Source of the DNA: Mycobacterium decipiens
GTDB lineage: Bacteria > Actinomycetota > Actinomycetes > Mycobacteriales > Mycobacteriaceae
Length of the DNA: 64,000 nucleotides
Assembly (NCBI RefSeq): GCF_963853665.1
Contig: NZ_OY970459.1
Span: 5,208,001 to 5,272,000, forward strand
Direction: 5' to 3'
Each line of letters begins with the position of its first letter. Within the stretch, counting starts at the first letter, position 1. Under the pieces are notes generated by a model, which was not told the origin of the DNA, did not search any database, and saw nothing but the letters and a program-made list of their open reading frames with translations. A program made the position numbers and the translations under genes. This document shows positions 42,398 through 52,803 of the stretch, piece after piece.

Positions 42398-44640
42398 TGA
42401 CGACCAAGAAGTTCACCCCGACAATCACCCGCGGCCCCCGGTTGACCCCGGGCGAGATCAGCCTCACGCCACCCGATGACCTCGGCATCGACATCCCACC
42501 ATCGGGTGTCCAGAAGATCCTTCCCTACGTGATGGGCGGCGCCATGCTCGGCATGATCGCCATCATGGTCGCCGGCGGTACCAGGCAGCTGTCACCGTAC
42601 ATGTTGATGATGCCGCTGATGATGATCGTGATGATGGTCGGCGGTTTGGCCGGTAGCAGCGGCGGGGGCGGCAAGAAGGTGCCCGAAATCAACGCCGACC
42701 GCAAGGAGTACCTGCGCTATCTGGCTGGACTGCGCACCCGGGTGACATCTTCGGCCACCTCTCAGGTGTCGTTCTTCAGTTACCACGCACCACATCCCGA
42801 CGATCTGTTGTCGATCGTCGGCACCCAGCGGCAGTGGTCCCGGCCGGCCAACGCCGACTTCTATGCGGCCACCCGCATCGGTATCGGCGACCAGCCGGCG
42901 GTGGACCGGTTGTTGAAGCCGGCCGTCGGCGGAGAGCTGGCCGCCGCCAGCGCTGCGCCTCAGCCGTTCCTGGAGCCGGTCAGCCACATGTGGGTGGTCA
43001 AGTTTCTACGCACCCATGGACTGATCCATGACTGCCCGAAACTGCTGCAACTGCGTACGTTTCCGACGATCGCGATCGGCGGGGACCGGGCGGGGGCGGC
43101 CGGCCTGCTGACAGCGATGATCTGCCACCTGGCCGTGTTCCATCCACCGGACCTGCTGGAGATCCGGGTGCTCACCGAGGAGCCCGACGATCCCGACTGG
43201 TCCTGGCTCAAATGGCTTCCGCATGTGCAGCATCTGACCGAAACCGATGCCGCTGGGTCCACCCGGCTGATCTTCACGCGCCAGGAAGGTCTGTCGGATC
43301 TGGCCGCGCGCGGACCGCACGCGCCCGATTCGCTACCGGGCGGCCCCTATGTCGTCGTCGTCGACCTGACCGGCGGCAAGGCGGGGTTCCCGCCCGACGG
43401 CAGGGCCGGTGTCACGGTGATCACGTTGGGCAACCATCGCGGCTCGGCCTACCGAATCAGGGTTGACGAGGACGGGACGGCCGACGATCGGCTCCCGAAC
43501 CAATCGTTTCGTCAGGTGACATCGGTCACCGATCGCATGTCGCCGCAGCAAGCCAGCCGTATCGCCCGAAAGCTGGCCGGCTGGTCCATCACGGGCACCA
43601 TCCTCGACAAGACCTCGCGGGTCCAGAAGAAGGTGGCTACCGACTGGCACCAGCTGGTTGGTGCCCAGACCGTCGAGGAGATTGTGCCCTCCCGGTGGCG
43701 GATGTACACCGACACCGACCGTGACCGGCTCAAGATCCCGTTCGGTCATGAACTCAAGACCGGCAACGTCATGTACCTGGACATCAAGGAGGGCGCGGAG
43801 TTCGGCGGCGGACCGCACGGCATGCTCATCGGCACCACGGGGTCCGGAAAGTCCGAGTTCTTGCGCACCCTGATCCTGTCGCTGGTGGCAATGACCCATC
43901 CGGATCAGGTCAATCTCCTGCTCACCGACTTCAAGGGTGGTTCGACCTTCCTGGGAATGGAAAAGCTTCCGCATACGGCCGCCGTCGTCACCAACATGGC
44001 CGAGGAGGCGGAGCTCGTCAGCCGGATGGGCGAGGTGTTGACCGGAGAGCTCGATCGGCGCCAGTCGATCCTCCGTCAGGCCGGGATGAAGGTCGGCGCG
44101 GCGGGCGCCCTGTCCGGTGTCGCCGAATACGAGAAGTACCGCGAGCGCGGTGCCGACCTACCCCCGCTGCCAACGCTTTTCGTCGTCGTCGACGAGTTCG
44201 CCGAGCTGCTGCAGAGCCACCCGGACTTCATCGGGCTGTTCGACCGGATCTGCCGGGTGGGGCGGTCGCTGCGGGTCCATCTGCTGCTGGCTACCCAGTC
44301 GCTGCAAACCGGCGGGGTGCGCATCGACAAACTGGAACCCAACCTGACATACCGAATCGCGTTGCGCACCACCAGCTCTCATGAATCCAAGGCGGTGATC
44401 GGAACTCCGGAAGCGCAGTACATCACCAACAAGGAGAGCGGCGTCGGGTTCCTCCGGATCGGCATGGAAGACCCGGTCAAGTTCAGCACCTTCTATATCA
44501 GTGGTCCGTACGTTCCCCCGGCGACGGGCGCCGAAACCAATGGTGAAGCCGGAGGGGCCGGCCAGCAGACCACCAGACAGGCCGTGCGGATCCACAGGTT
44601 CACCGCGGCGCCGGTTATCGACGAGGCGCTGTCACCATGA
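42397..44640 (+). CDS. eccCa1: ESX-1 FtsK/SpoIIIE ATPase EccCa1
   Basis: 747-residue membrane ATPase that with EccCb1 forms the ESX-1 motor. Two transmembrane helices lie near residues 45-85 (VMGGAMLGMIAIMVAGG, LMMPLMMIVMMVGGLAGS). A DUF domain precedes the FtsK-like ATPase, whose Walker A GTTGSGKS is at residues 479-486 and Walker B is PTLFVVVDEFAELL. Unlike the other ESX systems, ESX-1 splits EccC into two genes, as seen here. Its ATGA stop overlaps the start of the first MIRU mini-ORF. Confidence 0.98.
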   Translation: MTTKKFTPTITRGPRLTPGEISLTPPDDLGIDIPPSGVQKILPYVMGGAMLGMIAIMVAGGTRQLSPYMLMMPLMMIVMMVGGLAGSSGGGGKKVPEINADRKEYLRYLAGLRTRVTSSATSQVSFFSYHAPHPDDLLSIVGTQRQWSRPANADFYAATRIGIGDQPAVDRLLKPAVGGELAAASAAPQPFLEPVSHMWVVKFLRTHGLIHDCPKLLQLRTFPTIAIGGDRAGAAGLLTAMICHLAVFHPPDLLEIRVLTEEPDDPDWSWLKWLPHVQHLTETDAAGSTRLIFTRQEGLSDLAARGPHAPDSLPGGPYVVVVDLTGGKAGFPPDGRAGVTVITLGNHRGSAYRIRVDEDGTADDRLPNQSFRQVTSVTDRMSPQQASRIARKLAGWSITGTILDKTSRVQKKVATDWHQLVGAQTVEEIVPSRWRMYTDTDRDRLKIPFGHELKTGNVMYLDIKEGAEFGGGPHGMLIGTTGSGKSEFLRTLILSLVAMTHPDQVNLLLTDFKGGSTFLGMEKLPHTAAVVTNMAEEAELVSRMGEVLTGELDRRQSILRQAGMKVGAAGALSGVAEYEKYRERGADLPPLPTLFVVVDEFAELLQSHPDFIGLFDRICRVGRSLRVHLLLATQSLQTGGVRIDKLEPNLTYRIALRTTSSHESKAVIGTPEAQYITNKESGVGFLRIGMEDPVKFSTFYISGPYVPPATGAETNGEAGGAGQQTTRQAVRIHRFTAAPVIDEALSP

Positions 44641-44770
44641 CCCGCGCCGGCGACGATGCAGTGGGGGCACCACCCGCTTGCGGGGGACGAAGCGATGAGA
44701 AGGAGCGGCGCTAATGACCCGCGCCGGCGACGATGCAGAGCGAAGCGATGAGAAGGAGCGGCGCCAATGA
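44637..44770 (+). repeat. Two tandem MIRU units (77 bp and 53 bp) between eccCa1 and eccCb1
   Basis: Unit 1 is 44637-44713 (77 bp) and unit 2 is 44714-44766 (53 bp). Both start ATGACCCGCGCCGGCGACG and end with AGCGATGAGAAGGAGCGGCGC; unit 1 carries the internal GTGGGGGCACCACCCGCTTGCG insert. These lengths and sequences are those of mycobacterial interspersed repetitive units, best known between senX3 and regX3. Each encodes a mini-ORF (44637-44714, 25 aa; 44714-44770, 18 aa). Starts and stops overlap in a chain: eccCa1 ATGA, TAATG, then ATGA of eccCb1. Confidence 0.88.
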
Positions 44771-46542
44771 CCGCTGAACCGGAAGTACGGACGCTGCGCG
44801 AGGTCGTGCTGGACCAGCTCGGCACGGCCGAATCGCGGGCGTACAAGATGTGGCTGCCGCCATTGACAGATCCGACCCCACTGGACGAGCTCATCGCCCG
44901 CGACAGGCGACAGCCGCTGCGCTTTGCCCTGGGGATCATGGATGAACCGCGCCGCCATCTGCAGGATGTGTGGGGCGTCGACGTCTCCGGAGCGGGCGGC
45001 AATATCGGCATCGGGGGCGCACCTCAAACCGGGAAGTCGACGCTACTGCAGACGATGGTGATGTCGGCCGCCGCCACGCACTCACCGCGCAACGTTCAGT
45101 TCTACTGCATCGACCTCGGCGGCGGCGGGCTGATCTATCTGGAAAACCTTCCGCACGTCGGTGGGGTAGCCAACCGGTCCGAGCCCGACAAAGTCAACCG
45201 CGTGGTCGCGGAGATGCAAGCCGTCATGCGGCAACGAGAAACCACCTTTAAGGAACACCGGGTGGGCTCGATCGGCATGTACCGGCAGCTGCGTGACGAT
45301 CCGAGTCAACCCGTTGCGGCCGATCCGTACGGCGACGTGTTTCTGATCATCGATGGGTGGCCGGGTTTTGTCAGCGAGTTTCCCGACCTCGAGGGGCAGG
45401 TCCAGGATCTGGCCGCGCAAGGCCTGGCGTTCGGCGTTCACGTAATCATCTCCACGCCGCGGTGGACGGAACTGAAGTCGCGTGTTCGCGACTACCTCGG
45501 CACCAAGATCGAGTTCCGCCTCGGCGACGTCAACGAAACCCAGATCGACCGGATCACCCGGGAGATCCCTGCGAATCGCCCAGGTCGCGCGGTGTCGATG
45601 GAGAAGCACCACCTGATGATCGGCGTGCCCAGGTTCGACGGCGTGCACAGCACCGACGACCTGGTGGAGGCCATCACCGCTGGGGTGGCGCAGGTAGCGT
45701 CCCAGACCACCGAACAGGCGCCCCCGGTGCGGGTCCTGCCGGAGCGCATCCACCTGCACGAGCTCGACCCGAACCCGCCAGGCCCAGAGTCCGACTACCG
45801 CACTCGCTGGGAGATTCCGATCGGATTGCGCGAAACGGACCTGACACCGTCGTACTCCCATATGCACACCAACCCGCATCTGTTGATCTTCGGTGCGGCC
45901 AAGTCGGGCAAGACAACCATTGCCCACGCGATCGCGCGCGCGATTTGTGCCCGGAACAGTCCCGACCAGGTGCGGTTCATGCTCGCGGACTACCGCTCGG
46001 GGCTCCTGGACGCGGTGCCGGACAGCCATCTGCTCGGCGCCGGCGCGATCAACCGCAACAGCGCGACGCTAGACGAGGCCGTTCAAGCCCTGGCGGTCAA
46101 CTTGAAGAAGCGGTTGCCCCCAACCGATCTGACGACGGCACAGTTGCGTTCGCGTTCATGGTGGAGCGGATTCGACGTCGTGCTTCTGGTTGATGATTGG
46201 CACATGATCGTGGGAGCTGCCGGGGGGATGCCGCCGATGGCACCGCTGTCCCCGTTATTGCCGGCAGCTGCAGATATCGGGTTACACATCATTGTCACCT
46301 GTCAGATGAGCCAGGCTTACAAGGCAACCATGGACAAGTTCGTCGGCGCCGCATTCGGGTCGGGCGCTCCGACAATGTTCCTTTCGGGAGAGAAGCAGGA
46401 ATTCCCGTCCAGCGAGTTCAAGGTCAAGCGACGACCCCCTGGCCAGGCATTTCTTGTCTCACCGGACGGCAAAGAGGTCATCCAGGCCCCCTACATCGAG
46501 CCTCCAGAAGAAGTGTTCGCAGCACCCCCAAGCGGCGGTTAA
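44767..46542 (+). CDS. eccCb1: ESX-1 FtsK/SpoIIIE ATPase EccCb1
   Basis: 591-residue soluble half of the ESX-1 EccC motor, with two ATPase domains: Walker A GAPQTGKS at about residues 84-91 and GAAKSGKT at 376-383, with acidic Walker B strands FLIIDGW and VVLLVDDW. In M. tuberculosis its last domain binds the C-terminal tail of EsxB, which delivers the EsxA-EsxB dimer. The start overlaps the second MIRU mini-ORF, so translation is probably coupled through the repeats. Same length as in M. tuberculosis. Confidence 0.98.
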   Translation: MTAEPEVRTLREVVLDQLGTAESRAYKMWLPPLTDPTPLDELIARDRRQPLRFALGIMDEPRRHLQDVWGVDVSGAGGNIGIGGAPQTGKSTLLQTMVMSAAATHSPRNVQFYCIDLGGGGLIYLENLPHVGGVANRSEPDKVNRVVAEMQAVMRQRETTFKEHRVGSIGMYRQLRDDPSQPVAADPYGDVFLIIDGWPGFVSEFPDLEGQVQDLAAQGLAFGVHVIISTPRWTELKSRVRDYLGTKIEFRLGDVNETQIDRITREIPANRPGRAVSMEKHHLMIGVPRFDGVHSTDDLVEAITAGVAQVASQTTEQAPPVRVLPERIHLHELDPNPPGPESDYRTRWEIPIGLRETDLTPSYSHMHTNPHLLIFGAAKSGKTTIAHAIARAICARNSPDQVRFMLADYRSGLLDAVPDSHLLGAGAINRNSATLDEAVQALAVNLKKRLPPTDLTTAQLRSRSWWSGFDVVLLVDDWHMIVGAAGGMPPMAPLSPLLPAAADIGLHIIVTCQMSQAYKATMDKFVGAAFGSGAPTMFLSGEKQEFPSSEFKVKRRPPGQAFLVSPDGKEVIQAPYIEPPEEVFAAPPSGG

Positions 46543-46682
46543 GATTATTTCATTGCCGGCGTAGCAGGACCCGAGCTCACCTGGTTATCGAGTTCGGGGC
46601 AATGCTGACCATTGGGTTGTTTCCGGCTATAACCGAACGGTTTGTGTACGGGATGCAAATACAAGGAGGAAGAAGTAGGCAA

Positions 46683-46979
46683 ATGGAAGAAATGTCACAC
46701 GCTCCGGCGGCTGTCGACATTGCCACGCAAGTGAGCGACAACGCTCTGCGCGGCGCGACGGCCGGTGCGACGGCGTTGACGTCGGTGACCGAGCTGGTTC
46801 CCGCGGGGGCCGATGAGGTCTCGGCGCAGGCGGCGACGGCGTTCACGTCGGAGGGCTTCCAGTTGCTGGCTTCAAATGCATCGGCGCAAGATGAACTCCA
46901 CCGTGCGGGCGAAGCGGTGCAGGACGTCGCCCGGACCTATTCGCAAATCGACGACGGCGCCGCCGGCGTCTTCGCCTGA
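46683..46979 (+). CDS. PE35: PE family protein PE35
   Basis: 98-residue PE protein secreted by ESX-1 with PPE68. ATG 46683, preceded by AAGGAGGAAG, gives MEEMSHAPAAVDIATQVSD. The helical hairpin contains SAQAATAFTSEGFQLLASNASAQDE. A C-terminal YSQIDD gives the YxxxD/E secretion signal. It is one residue shorter than the M. tuberculosis protein, ending GVFA. The 140-bp gap after eccCb1 likely holds a promoter for the PE35-PPE68-esxBA unit. Confidence 0.97.
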   Translation: MEEMSHAPAAVDIATQVSDNALRGATAGATALTSVTELVPAGADEVSAQAATAFTSEGFQLLASNASAQDELHRAGEAVQDVARTYSQIDDGAAGVFA

Positions 46980-47024
46980 CAGTCCAACCACTAGACCCAG
47001 CGCAAATCGGAGGGAGTGATCACC

Positions 47025-48131
47025 ATGCTGTGGCACGCAATGCCACCGGAGCTAAACACCGCACGGCTAATGGCCGGCGCGGGCCCGGCTCCAATGCTTG
47101 CGGCGGCCGCGGGATGGCAGGCGCTTTCGGCGGCTCTGGACGCTCAGGCCGTCGAGCTGACCGCACGGTTGAGCTCTCTCGGCGAGGCATGGACCGGAGG
47201 CGGCAGCGACAAAGCGATCGCGGCTGCCATGCCGATGGTGGCTTGGCTGCAAAGCGCGTCGACACAAGCCAAGACTCGTTCGATGCAGGCAACGGCACAG
47301 GCCGCGGCATACACCCAGGCCATGGGGACAACACCGTCGCTGCCGGAGATCTTCGCCAACCACATCACCCAGGCCGTCCTTATGGCCACCAACTTCTTCG
47401 GCATCAACACGATCCCGATCGCGTTGACTGAAATGGACTACTTCATCCGGATGTGGAACCAGGCCGCCTTGGCGATGGATGTCTACCAAGCCGAGACGAT
47501 CGCGAACACGCTTTTCGAGAAGCTCGAACCAATGACGTCGATCCTGGACCCCAGCGTGGGCCAGGGCACGACAAACCCGATCTTCGGAATGCCGGCCCCG
47601 GGCGGCTCCGCGCCGGTTGGCCAGTTGCCGACCGGGGCTGCGCCCACCCTGTCCCAACTGGGCGAGATGGCCGGCCCGATGCAGCAGCTCACCCAGCCGC
47701 TGCAGCAGGTGACGTCGCTGTTCAGCCAGGCGGGCGGCACCGGCGGCGGCAATGCGGCCGACAAGGACGCCGCGCAGCTGGGCTTGCTCGGTGCCAGTCC
47801 GCTGTCCAACCACCCGCTGGCTGGAGGATCGGGCCCAAGCACGGGCGCGGGCCTGCTGCGTGGGGAATCGCTGCCCGGCGCAGGTGGGACGTTGACCCGA
47901 ACGCCGCTGATGTCCCAGATGATCGAAAAGCCGGTCACACCCTCGATGCAGCCGGCCGCAGCCGCCGGGTCGTCGACGACGGGTGGCACCGCTCCGGTGG
48001 GCGCGGGCGCGATGGGCCAGGGCGCGCAAGCCGGCGGCTCCACCAGGCCGGGACTGGTCGCACCAGCACCCCTCGCACAGGAGCGAGACGAAGACCACGA
48101 GGAAGACTGGGACGACGAGGACGACTGGTGA
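47025..48131 (+). CDS. PPE68: PPE family protein PPE68
   Basis: 368-residue PPE protein. ATG 47025 with GGAGGGA about 9 nt upstream gives [21 protein letters not shown], including the PPE motif at residues 7-9; the GTG at 47016 overlaps the ribosome site. The 170-residue PPE domain includes the WxG ([10 protein letters not shown]). The rest is Gly/Ala/Pro-rich and ends in an acidic tail ([13 protein letters not shown]). It binds PE35 and EspG1, and interacts with EsxA in the cell envelope. Confidence 0.97.
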   Translation: MLWHAMPPELNTARLMAGAGPAPMLAAAAGWQALSAALDAQAVELTARLSSLGEAWTGGGSDKAIAAAMPMVAWLQSASTQAKTRSMQATAQAAAYTQAMGTTPSLPEIFANHITQAVLMATNFFGINTIPIALTEMDYFIRMWNQAALAMDVYQAETIANTLFEKLEPMTSILDPSVGQGTTNPIFGMPAPGGSAPVGQLPTGAAPTLSQLGEMAGPMQQLTQPLQQVTSLFSQAGGTGGGNAADKDAAQLGLLGASPLSNHPLAGGSGPSTGAGLLRGESLPGAGGTLTRTPLMSQMIEKPVTPSMQPAAAAGSSTTGGTAPVGAGAMGQGAQAGGSTRPGLVAPAPLAQERDEDHEEDWDDEDDW

Positions 48132-48223
48132 GCGGCCGCAACGACAACAGACTTCCCGGCCACCCGGGCCGGAAGACTTGCCAACACCTTGGCGAGGAAC
48201 AGAAAGAGAGAAAGTAGTCCAGC

Positions 48224-48526
48224 ATGGCAGAGATGAAGACCGATGCCGCTACCCTCGCGCAGGAGGCAGGTAACTTCGAGCGGATCTCCGGTGACCTGAA
48301 GACCCAGATCGACCAGGTGGAGTCGACCGCGGGTTCGCTGCAGACCCAGTGGCGCGGCGCGGCGGGCACGGCCGCCCAGGCCGCGGTGGTGCGCTTCCAA
48401 GAAGCAGCCAACAAGCAGAAGCAGGAACTCGACGAGATCTCGACGAACATTCGTCAGGCCGGCGTCCAGTACTCGAAGGCCGACGACGAGCAGCAGCAGG
48501 CGCTGTCCTCGCAAATGGGTTTCTGA
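48224..48526 (+). CDS. esxB: EsxB (CFP-10)
   Basis: 100-residue WXG100 protein, partner of EsxA and secreted by ESX-1. The WRG turn (TQWRGAAG) separates two helices. The C-terminus has YSKAD, the YxxxD/E secretion signal, followed by LSSQMGF, the tail recognised by EccCb1 in M. tuberculosis. AGAAAG precedes the ATG. Differences from M. tuberculosis are few (for example SLQT for SLQG, YSKADDE for YSRADEE). Confidence 0.99.
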   Translation: MAEMKTDAATLAQEAGNFERISGDLKTQIDQVESTAGSLQTQWRGAAGTAAQAAVVRFQEAANKQKQELDEISTNIRQAGVQYSKADDEQQQALSSQMGF

Positions 48527-48534
48527 CCCCCTAA

Positions 48535-48846
<312 letters not shown>

Positions 48847-48856
48847 GGCAACTCCG

Positions 48857-48929
48857 GGTTCGCGTAGAATAGCGAACCACGAGATCGGGCGAGTTCGACC
48901 TTCCGGCGATCTCGCCCTTTCTCGTGTTT
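48857..48929 (+). terminator. Hairpin terminator after esxBA
   Basis: A small hairpin GGTTCGC/GCGAACC (48857-48878) is followed by a long one, CACGAGA-TC-GGGCGAG facing CTCGCCC-TT-TCTCGTG (48878-48926), and a short T-run. This is a plausible factor-independent terminator closing the PE35-PPE68-esxBA transcript before espI. Confidence 0.65.
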
Positions 48930-48960
48930 CCACGTTTGGGCGAACTTCTGAGAGGTTCTC

Positions 48961-51171
48961 ATGGCGGCCGACTACGACAGGCTCTTCCGGCCGCATGAGG
49001 GTACGGAAGCTCCGGACGAGGCGGCGGCGCAGCCATTCTTTGACGCCGCCGCCTCGTTTCCGCCACCACCCGCGCCGGCCAACCCACCGAAGCCCAACGG
49101 CCAGACTCCGCCCCCGACGCCCGCCGACCTGTCGGAGCCATTCCTGTCCACCCCGCCACCCCCACCCCCACCTCCGCCTCCCCCGATGCCGATCGCCGGG
49201 GGAGAACCGGCCGCACCCGCGGCCGCCGCGGCCAGACCGCCGACACCCCCGATGCCGATCGGCGGACCTCCCCCCACCCCACCGGAGCCCCCGTCGGAAA
49301 CACCCGAACCCCCATCAACCGCGCAAGAAGCGCCGCCCAGCGAACCCACGCCCGCACCCAAGCCACCGGCGCCCCCCATGCCGATCGGCGGACCTCCACC
49401 CGCACCACCCAAGCCTGCATCGGCACCACCGGAACCCCCTCATGCCGCACCCGAAGCACCGACCAGCGGGCCCGAACCGGCCGCACCCAAACCACCCACG
49501 CGCCCGATGCCGATCGGTGGATCTCCACCCGCACCACCCGAATCCCCGTCGACACCACCCAAACCGCCGACACCCAGGATGCCAATCAGCGGGCCACACC
49601 AAACCCCACCGACCGAACCGGAAGCGGCCCCGCGGATACCCACCCACGCGGCGCAGCAACCCCCACCGACCGAACCGGAAGCGGCCCCGCGGATACCCAC
49701 CCACGGTCCGCAGCAACCCCCGCGGACCGCACCCGAACCGCCCTGGGCAAAGATGCCAGCCGGTGGACGTCCGCCCGCCCCACCCAAACCCATCGCTCCC
49801 CCGGCCGAACCACCGAACCGGCCGCCACCCCAACACTCTCGACGCGCCCGCCGGGGCCACCGCTATCTCACGGATACCGACCAGAACGGCGGGAAAGTAG
49901 CAACCGGTCCATCCATTCAGGCGCGGCTGCGTGCCGAAGAAACATCCGGCGCGCCTCTCGCCGCCGGATCGGAACACTCGCCGGCGCCGCCGGAACAGGC
50001 GGGATCGCACCTGGCTCCGGCCACCCGACCCGCGCCGACCCAACCTCCCGCCGCGCCCCCGCCCGAACATGACAACGGTCGGCGTGCCAAGCGACGCGCC
50101 GACCGGGGCGTAGCGGCCCAACCTGCGGTGTCTCCACCCGAATCGGCGACGGCTGCAACCACCGGCGGACGTCGCCGCAAGCGCGCCGCGCCGGATGCCG
50201 ATGCGACGGCGACACCCACCAAGCCGGCGGCCAAGGGGCCGAAGGTCAAGAAGGTGAAGCCACACAAGCCCAAGGCCACGAAGCCGCCCAAAGTGGTGTC
50301 GAAGCGCGGCTGGCGGCGTTGGGTGCATACGTTGACCCGAATCAACCCGGGCCTGTCACCCGACGAGAAGTACGAGCTGGACCTAAACGCCAGGGTGCGC
50401 CGCAATCCCCGCGGTTCCTATCAGATCGCGGTGCTCGGTCTCAAGGGTGGGGCCGGTAAGACGACCTTGACGGCGGCTCTGGGCTCGACATTGGCTCAGG
50501 TGCGGGCCGACCGGATCCTGGCGCTGGACGCGGATCCGGGTGCCGGCAACCTCGGCGATCGGGTGGGGCGCCAGTCGGCCGCGACCATCGCTGATGTGCT
50601 GGCGGAGAGGGAGTTGTCGCACTACAACGACATCCGCGCGCACACCAGCGTCAACGCGGTCAATCTGGAAGTGCTGCCAGCACAGGAGTACAGCTCGGCG
50701 CGCCGTGCGTTCAGCGAAGCCGACTGGCATTTCCTCGCCGATCCAGCATCGAGGTTTTACAGCCTGGTGTTGGCCGATTGTGGGGCCGGTTTCTTCGACC
50801 CGCTGACCCGCGGCGTGCTGTCAACGGCGTCCGGGGTCGTGGTGGTGGCAAGCGTCTCGATCGACGGCGCACAGCAAGCCTCCGTCGCGCTGGAGTGGTT
50901 GCGCGGTAACGGCTACCACGATCTGGCGAGCCGCGCATGCGTGGTGATCAACCACATCATGCCGGGAGAACCGAATGTCGCAGTCAAAGACCTGGTGCGG
51001 CATTTCGAGCAACAAGTTCAACCCGGCCGGGTAGTCGTCATGCCGTGGGATAAGCACATCGCGGCCGGAACCGAGATTCGGCTCGACTTGCTCGATCCCA
51101 TCTATAGGCGCCGGGTCCTCGAATTGGCCGCGGCGCTTTCCGACGATTTCGAGAGGGCGGGACGTCGTTGA
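48961..51171 (+). CDS. espI: ESX-1 associated ATPase EspI
   Basis: 736-residue protein. A Pro-rich disordered N-terminus of about 440 residues contains five PMPIGG-like units and a duplicated 60-bp block (PPTEPEAAPRIPTH, 49606-49725). A basic linker follows (AKGPKVKKVKPHKPKATKPP). The C-terminal about 290 residues are a ParA/MinD-like ATPase with Walker A LKGGAGKTTLTAALG and LALDADPGAGNLG. In M. tuberculosis EspI limits ESX-1 secretion when ATP is low. It is about 70 residues longer than the 666 of M. tuberculosis, by expansion of the Pro-rich region. The last bases overlap the eccD1 TTG start. Confidence 0.96.
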   Translation: MAADYDRLFRPHEGTEAPDEAAAQPFFDAAASFPPPPAPANPPKPNGQTPPPTPADLSEPFLSTPPPPPPPPPPPMPIAGGEPAAPAAAAARPPTPPMPIGGPPPTPPEPPSETPEPPSTAQEAPPSEPTPAPKPPAPPMPIGGPPPAPPKPASAPPEPPHAAPEAPTSGPEPAAPKPPTRPMPIGGSPPAPPESPSTPPKPPTPRMPISGPHQTPPTEPEAAPRIPTHAAQQPPPTEPEAAPRIPTHGPQQPPRTAPEPPWAKMPAGGRPPAPPKPIAPPAEPPNRPPPQHSRRARRGHRYLTDTDQNGGKVATGPSIQARLRAEETSGAPLAAGSEHSPAPPEQAGSHLAPATRPAPTQPPAAPPPEHDNGRRAKRRADRGVAAQPAVSPPESATAATTGGRRRKRAAPDADATATPTKPAAKGPKVKKVKPHKPKATKPPKVVSKRGWRRWVHTLTRINPGLSPDEKYELDLNARVRRNPRGSYQIAVLGLKGGAGKTTLTAALGSTLAQVRADRILALDADPGAGNLGDRVGRQSAATIADVLAERELSHYNDIRAHTSVNAVNLEVLPAQEYSSARRAFSEADWHFLADPASRFYSLVLADCGAGFFDPLTRGVLSTASGVVVVASVSIDGAQQASVALEWLRGNGYHDLASRACVVINHIMPGEPNVAVKDLVRHFEQQVQPGRVVVMPWDKHIAAGTEIRLDLLDPIYRRRVLELAAALSDDFERAGRR

Positions 51172-52703
51172 GCGCACCTGCTGTTGCCGCTGGTCCTACC
51201 GCTGCGGGGGCAACCCCCGCCAAGCCTGCCACCACCCGGGTGACGATCCTCACCGGCAGACGGATGACCGACTTGGTGCTGCCGGCGGCGGTGCCGATGG
51301 AAACCTACATCGACGACACCGTCGCGGTGTTGGCCGAGACGTTGGAGGACACGCCGGCGGATGTCCTCGGCGGCTTTGACTTCTCCGCGCAGGGCGTCTG
51401 GGCGTTCGCCCGACCCGGATCCCCGCCGCTGCAGCTCGACCAGTCGCTCGATGACGCCGGGGTGGTCGACGGATCACTGCTGACCCTGGTGTCGGTAAGT
51501 CGCACCGAGCGCTACCGCCCCTTGGTTGAGGATGTCATCGACGCGATCGCGGTGCTTGACGAGTCACCCGAATTCGACCGCAAAGCACTGAATCGCTTTG
51601 TCGGCGTGGCGATCCCGGTCTTGACCGTGCCGGTCACCGCGATCGCGACGCGGGCGTGGTGGGAGACTGGGCGCGGCCTCTGGTGGCCGCTAGCGATCGG
51701 CATCCTGGGCATCGCTGCGCTGGTGGGTAGCTTCGTCGCAAAACGGTTCTACCGGACAGACCACCTCTCCGAGTGCCTGCTTGTCACGACGTACTTCCTC
51801 ATCGCCACCTCCGCAGCGCTGGCCATACCGCTGCCGCGCGGGGTCACCGCGTTGGGGGCGCCGCAGATTGCCGGCGCCGCCACGGCCGTTCTGTTCTTGA
51901 CCTTGCTGGCGCGGGGCGGCCCTCGGAAACGCCATGAGTTGTCATCTTTTGCCGTGATCACGGCTATCGCGGTGATCGCGGCCGCCGTCGCCTTCGGCTA
52001 CGGATACCAGCACTGGGTCCCGGCGGGTGCGATCGCGTTCGGGCTGTTCATCGTGACGAACGCGGCCAAGTTGACCGTCGCGGTCGCCCGGATAGCCCTG
52101 CCGCCGATTCCGGTACCCGGAGAAACCGTGGACAACGAGGAATTGCTCGATCCCGTTGCGACCCCGGAGGCCACCAACGAAGAAACCCCGACCTGGCAGG
52201 CCATCATCGCGTCGGTGCCCGCGTCCGCGGCGCGGCTCACCGAGCGCAGCAAATTGGCAAAGCAACTTCTCATCGGATACGTCACGTCAGGCACCCTGAT
52301 ACTGGCTGCCGGTGCCATCGCCGTCGTGGTGCGCGGACACTTCTTCGTGCACAGCCTGGTGGTGGCGGGCCTGATCACGATCGTCTGCGGCTTCCGCTCG
52401 CGGCTTTACGCCGAGCGCTGGTGTGCGTGGGCATTGCTGGCGGCTACCGTTGCCATTCCGACCGGCCTGACAGCCAGGCTCAGCGTCTGGTATCCGCACT
52501 ATGCCTGGCTGCTGTTGGCCATCTATCTCACGGTGGGCCTGGTTGCGCTGGTGGTCGTCGGGTCGATGGCCCAGGTTCGCCGTGTTTCACCGGTAGTGAA
52601 GCGGATTCTGGAATTGTTCGACGGCGCAATGGTCGCGGCAATCATTCCCTTGTTACTGTGGATCACCGGCGTGTACGACGCGGTCCGCAATATCCGCTTC
52701 TGA
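51168..52703 (+). CDS. eccD1: ESX-1 membrane component EccD1
   Basis: 511-residue multi-pass membrane protein of the translocon. TTG 51168 starts it (LSAPAVAAGPTAAG), overlapping the espI stop (TTGA). The N-terminal about 110 residues are a ubiquitin-like cytosolic domain (VTILTGRRMTDLVLPAAVPMETYIDD). Eleven hydrophobic segments follow, for example FVGVAIPVLTVPVTAIATRAW and LLLAIYLTVGLVALVVVG. EccD dimers form the membrane vestibule in related ESX-5 structures. No frame problems seen. Confidence 0.97.
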   Translation: MSAPAVAAGPTAAGATPAKPATTRVTILTGRRMTDLVLPAAVPMETYIDDTVAVLAETLEDTPADVLGGFDFSAQGVWAFARPGSPPLQLDQSLDDAGVVDGSLLTLVSVSRTERYRPLVEDVIDAIAVLDESPEFDRKALNRFVGVAIPVLTVPVTAIATRAWWETGRGLWWPLAIGILGIAALVGSFVAKRFYRTDHLSECLLVTTYFLIATSAALAIPLPRGVTALGAPQIAGAATAVLFLTLLARGGPRKRHELSSFAVITAIAVIAAAVAFGYGYQHWVPAGAIAFGLFIVTNAAKLTVAVARIALPPIPVPGETVDNEELLDPVATPEATNEETPTWQAIIASVPASAARLTERSKLAKQLLIGYVTSGTLILAAGAIAVVVRGHFFVHSLVVAGLITIVCGFRSRLYAERWCAWALLAATVAIPTGLTARLSVWYPHYAWLLLAIYLTVGLVALVVVGSMAQVRRVSPVVKRILELFDGAMVAAIIPLLLWITGVYDAVRNIRF

Positions 52704-52803
52704 GCCGAGCCGGCGAGAGCACGCGGCCACAAATTGCCGCAATTGCGCCGTGATACGTCCGGTAAAATTTGCTCGATGGCAAAACTATCTAGGAGATCCG
52801 GCA

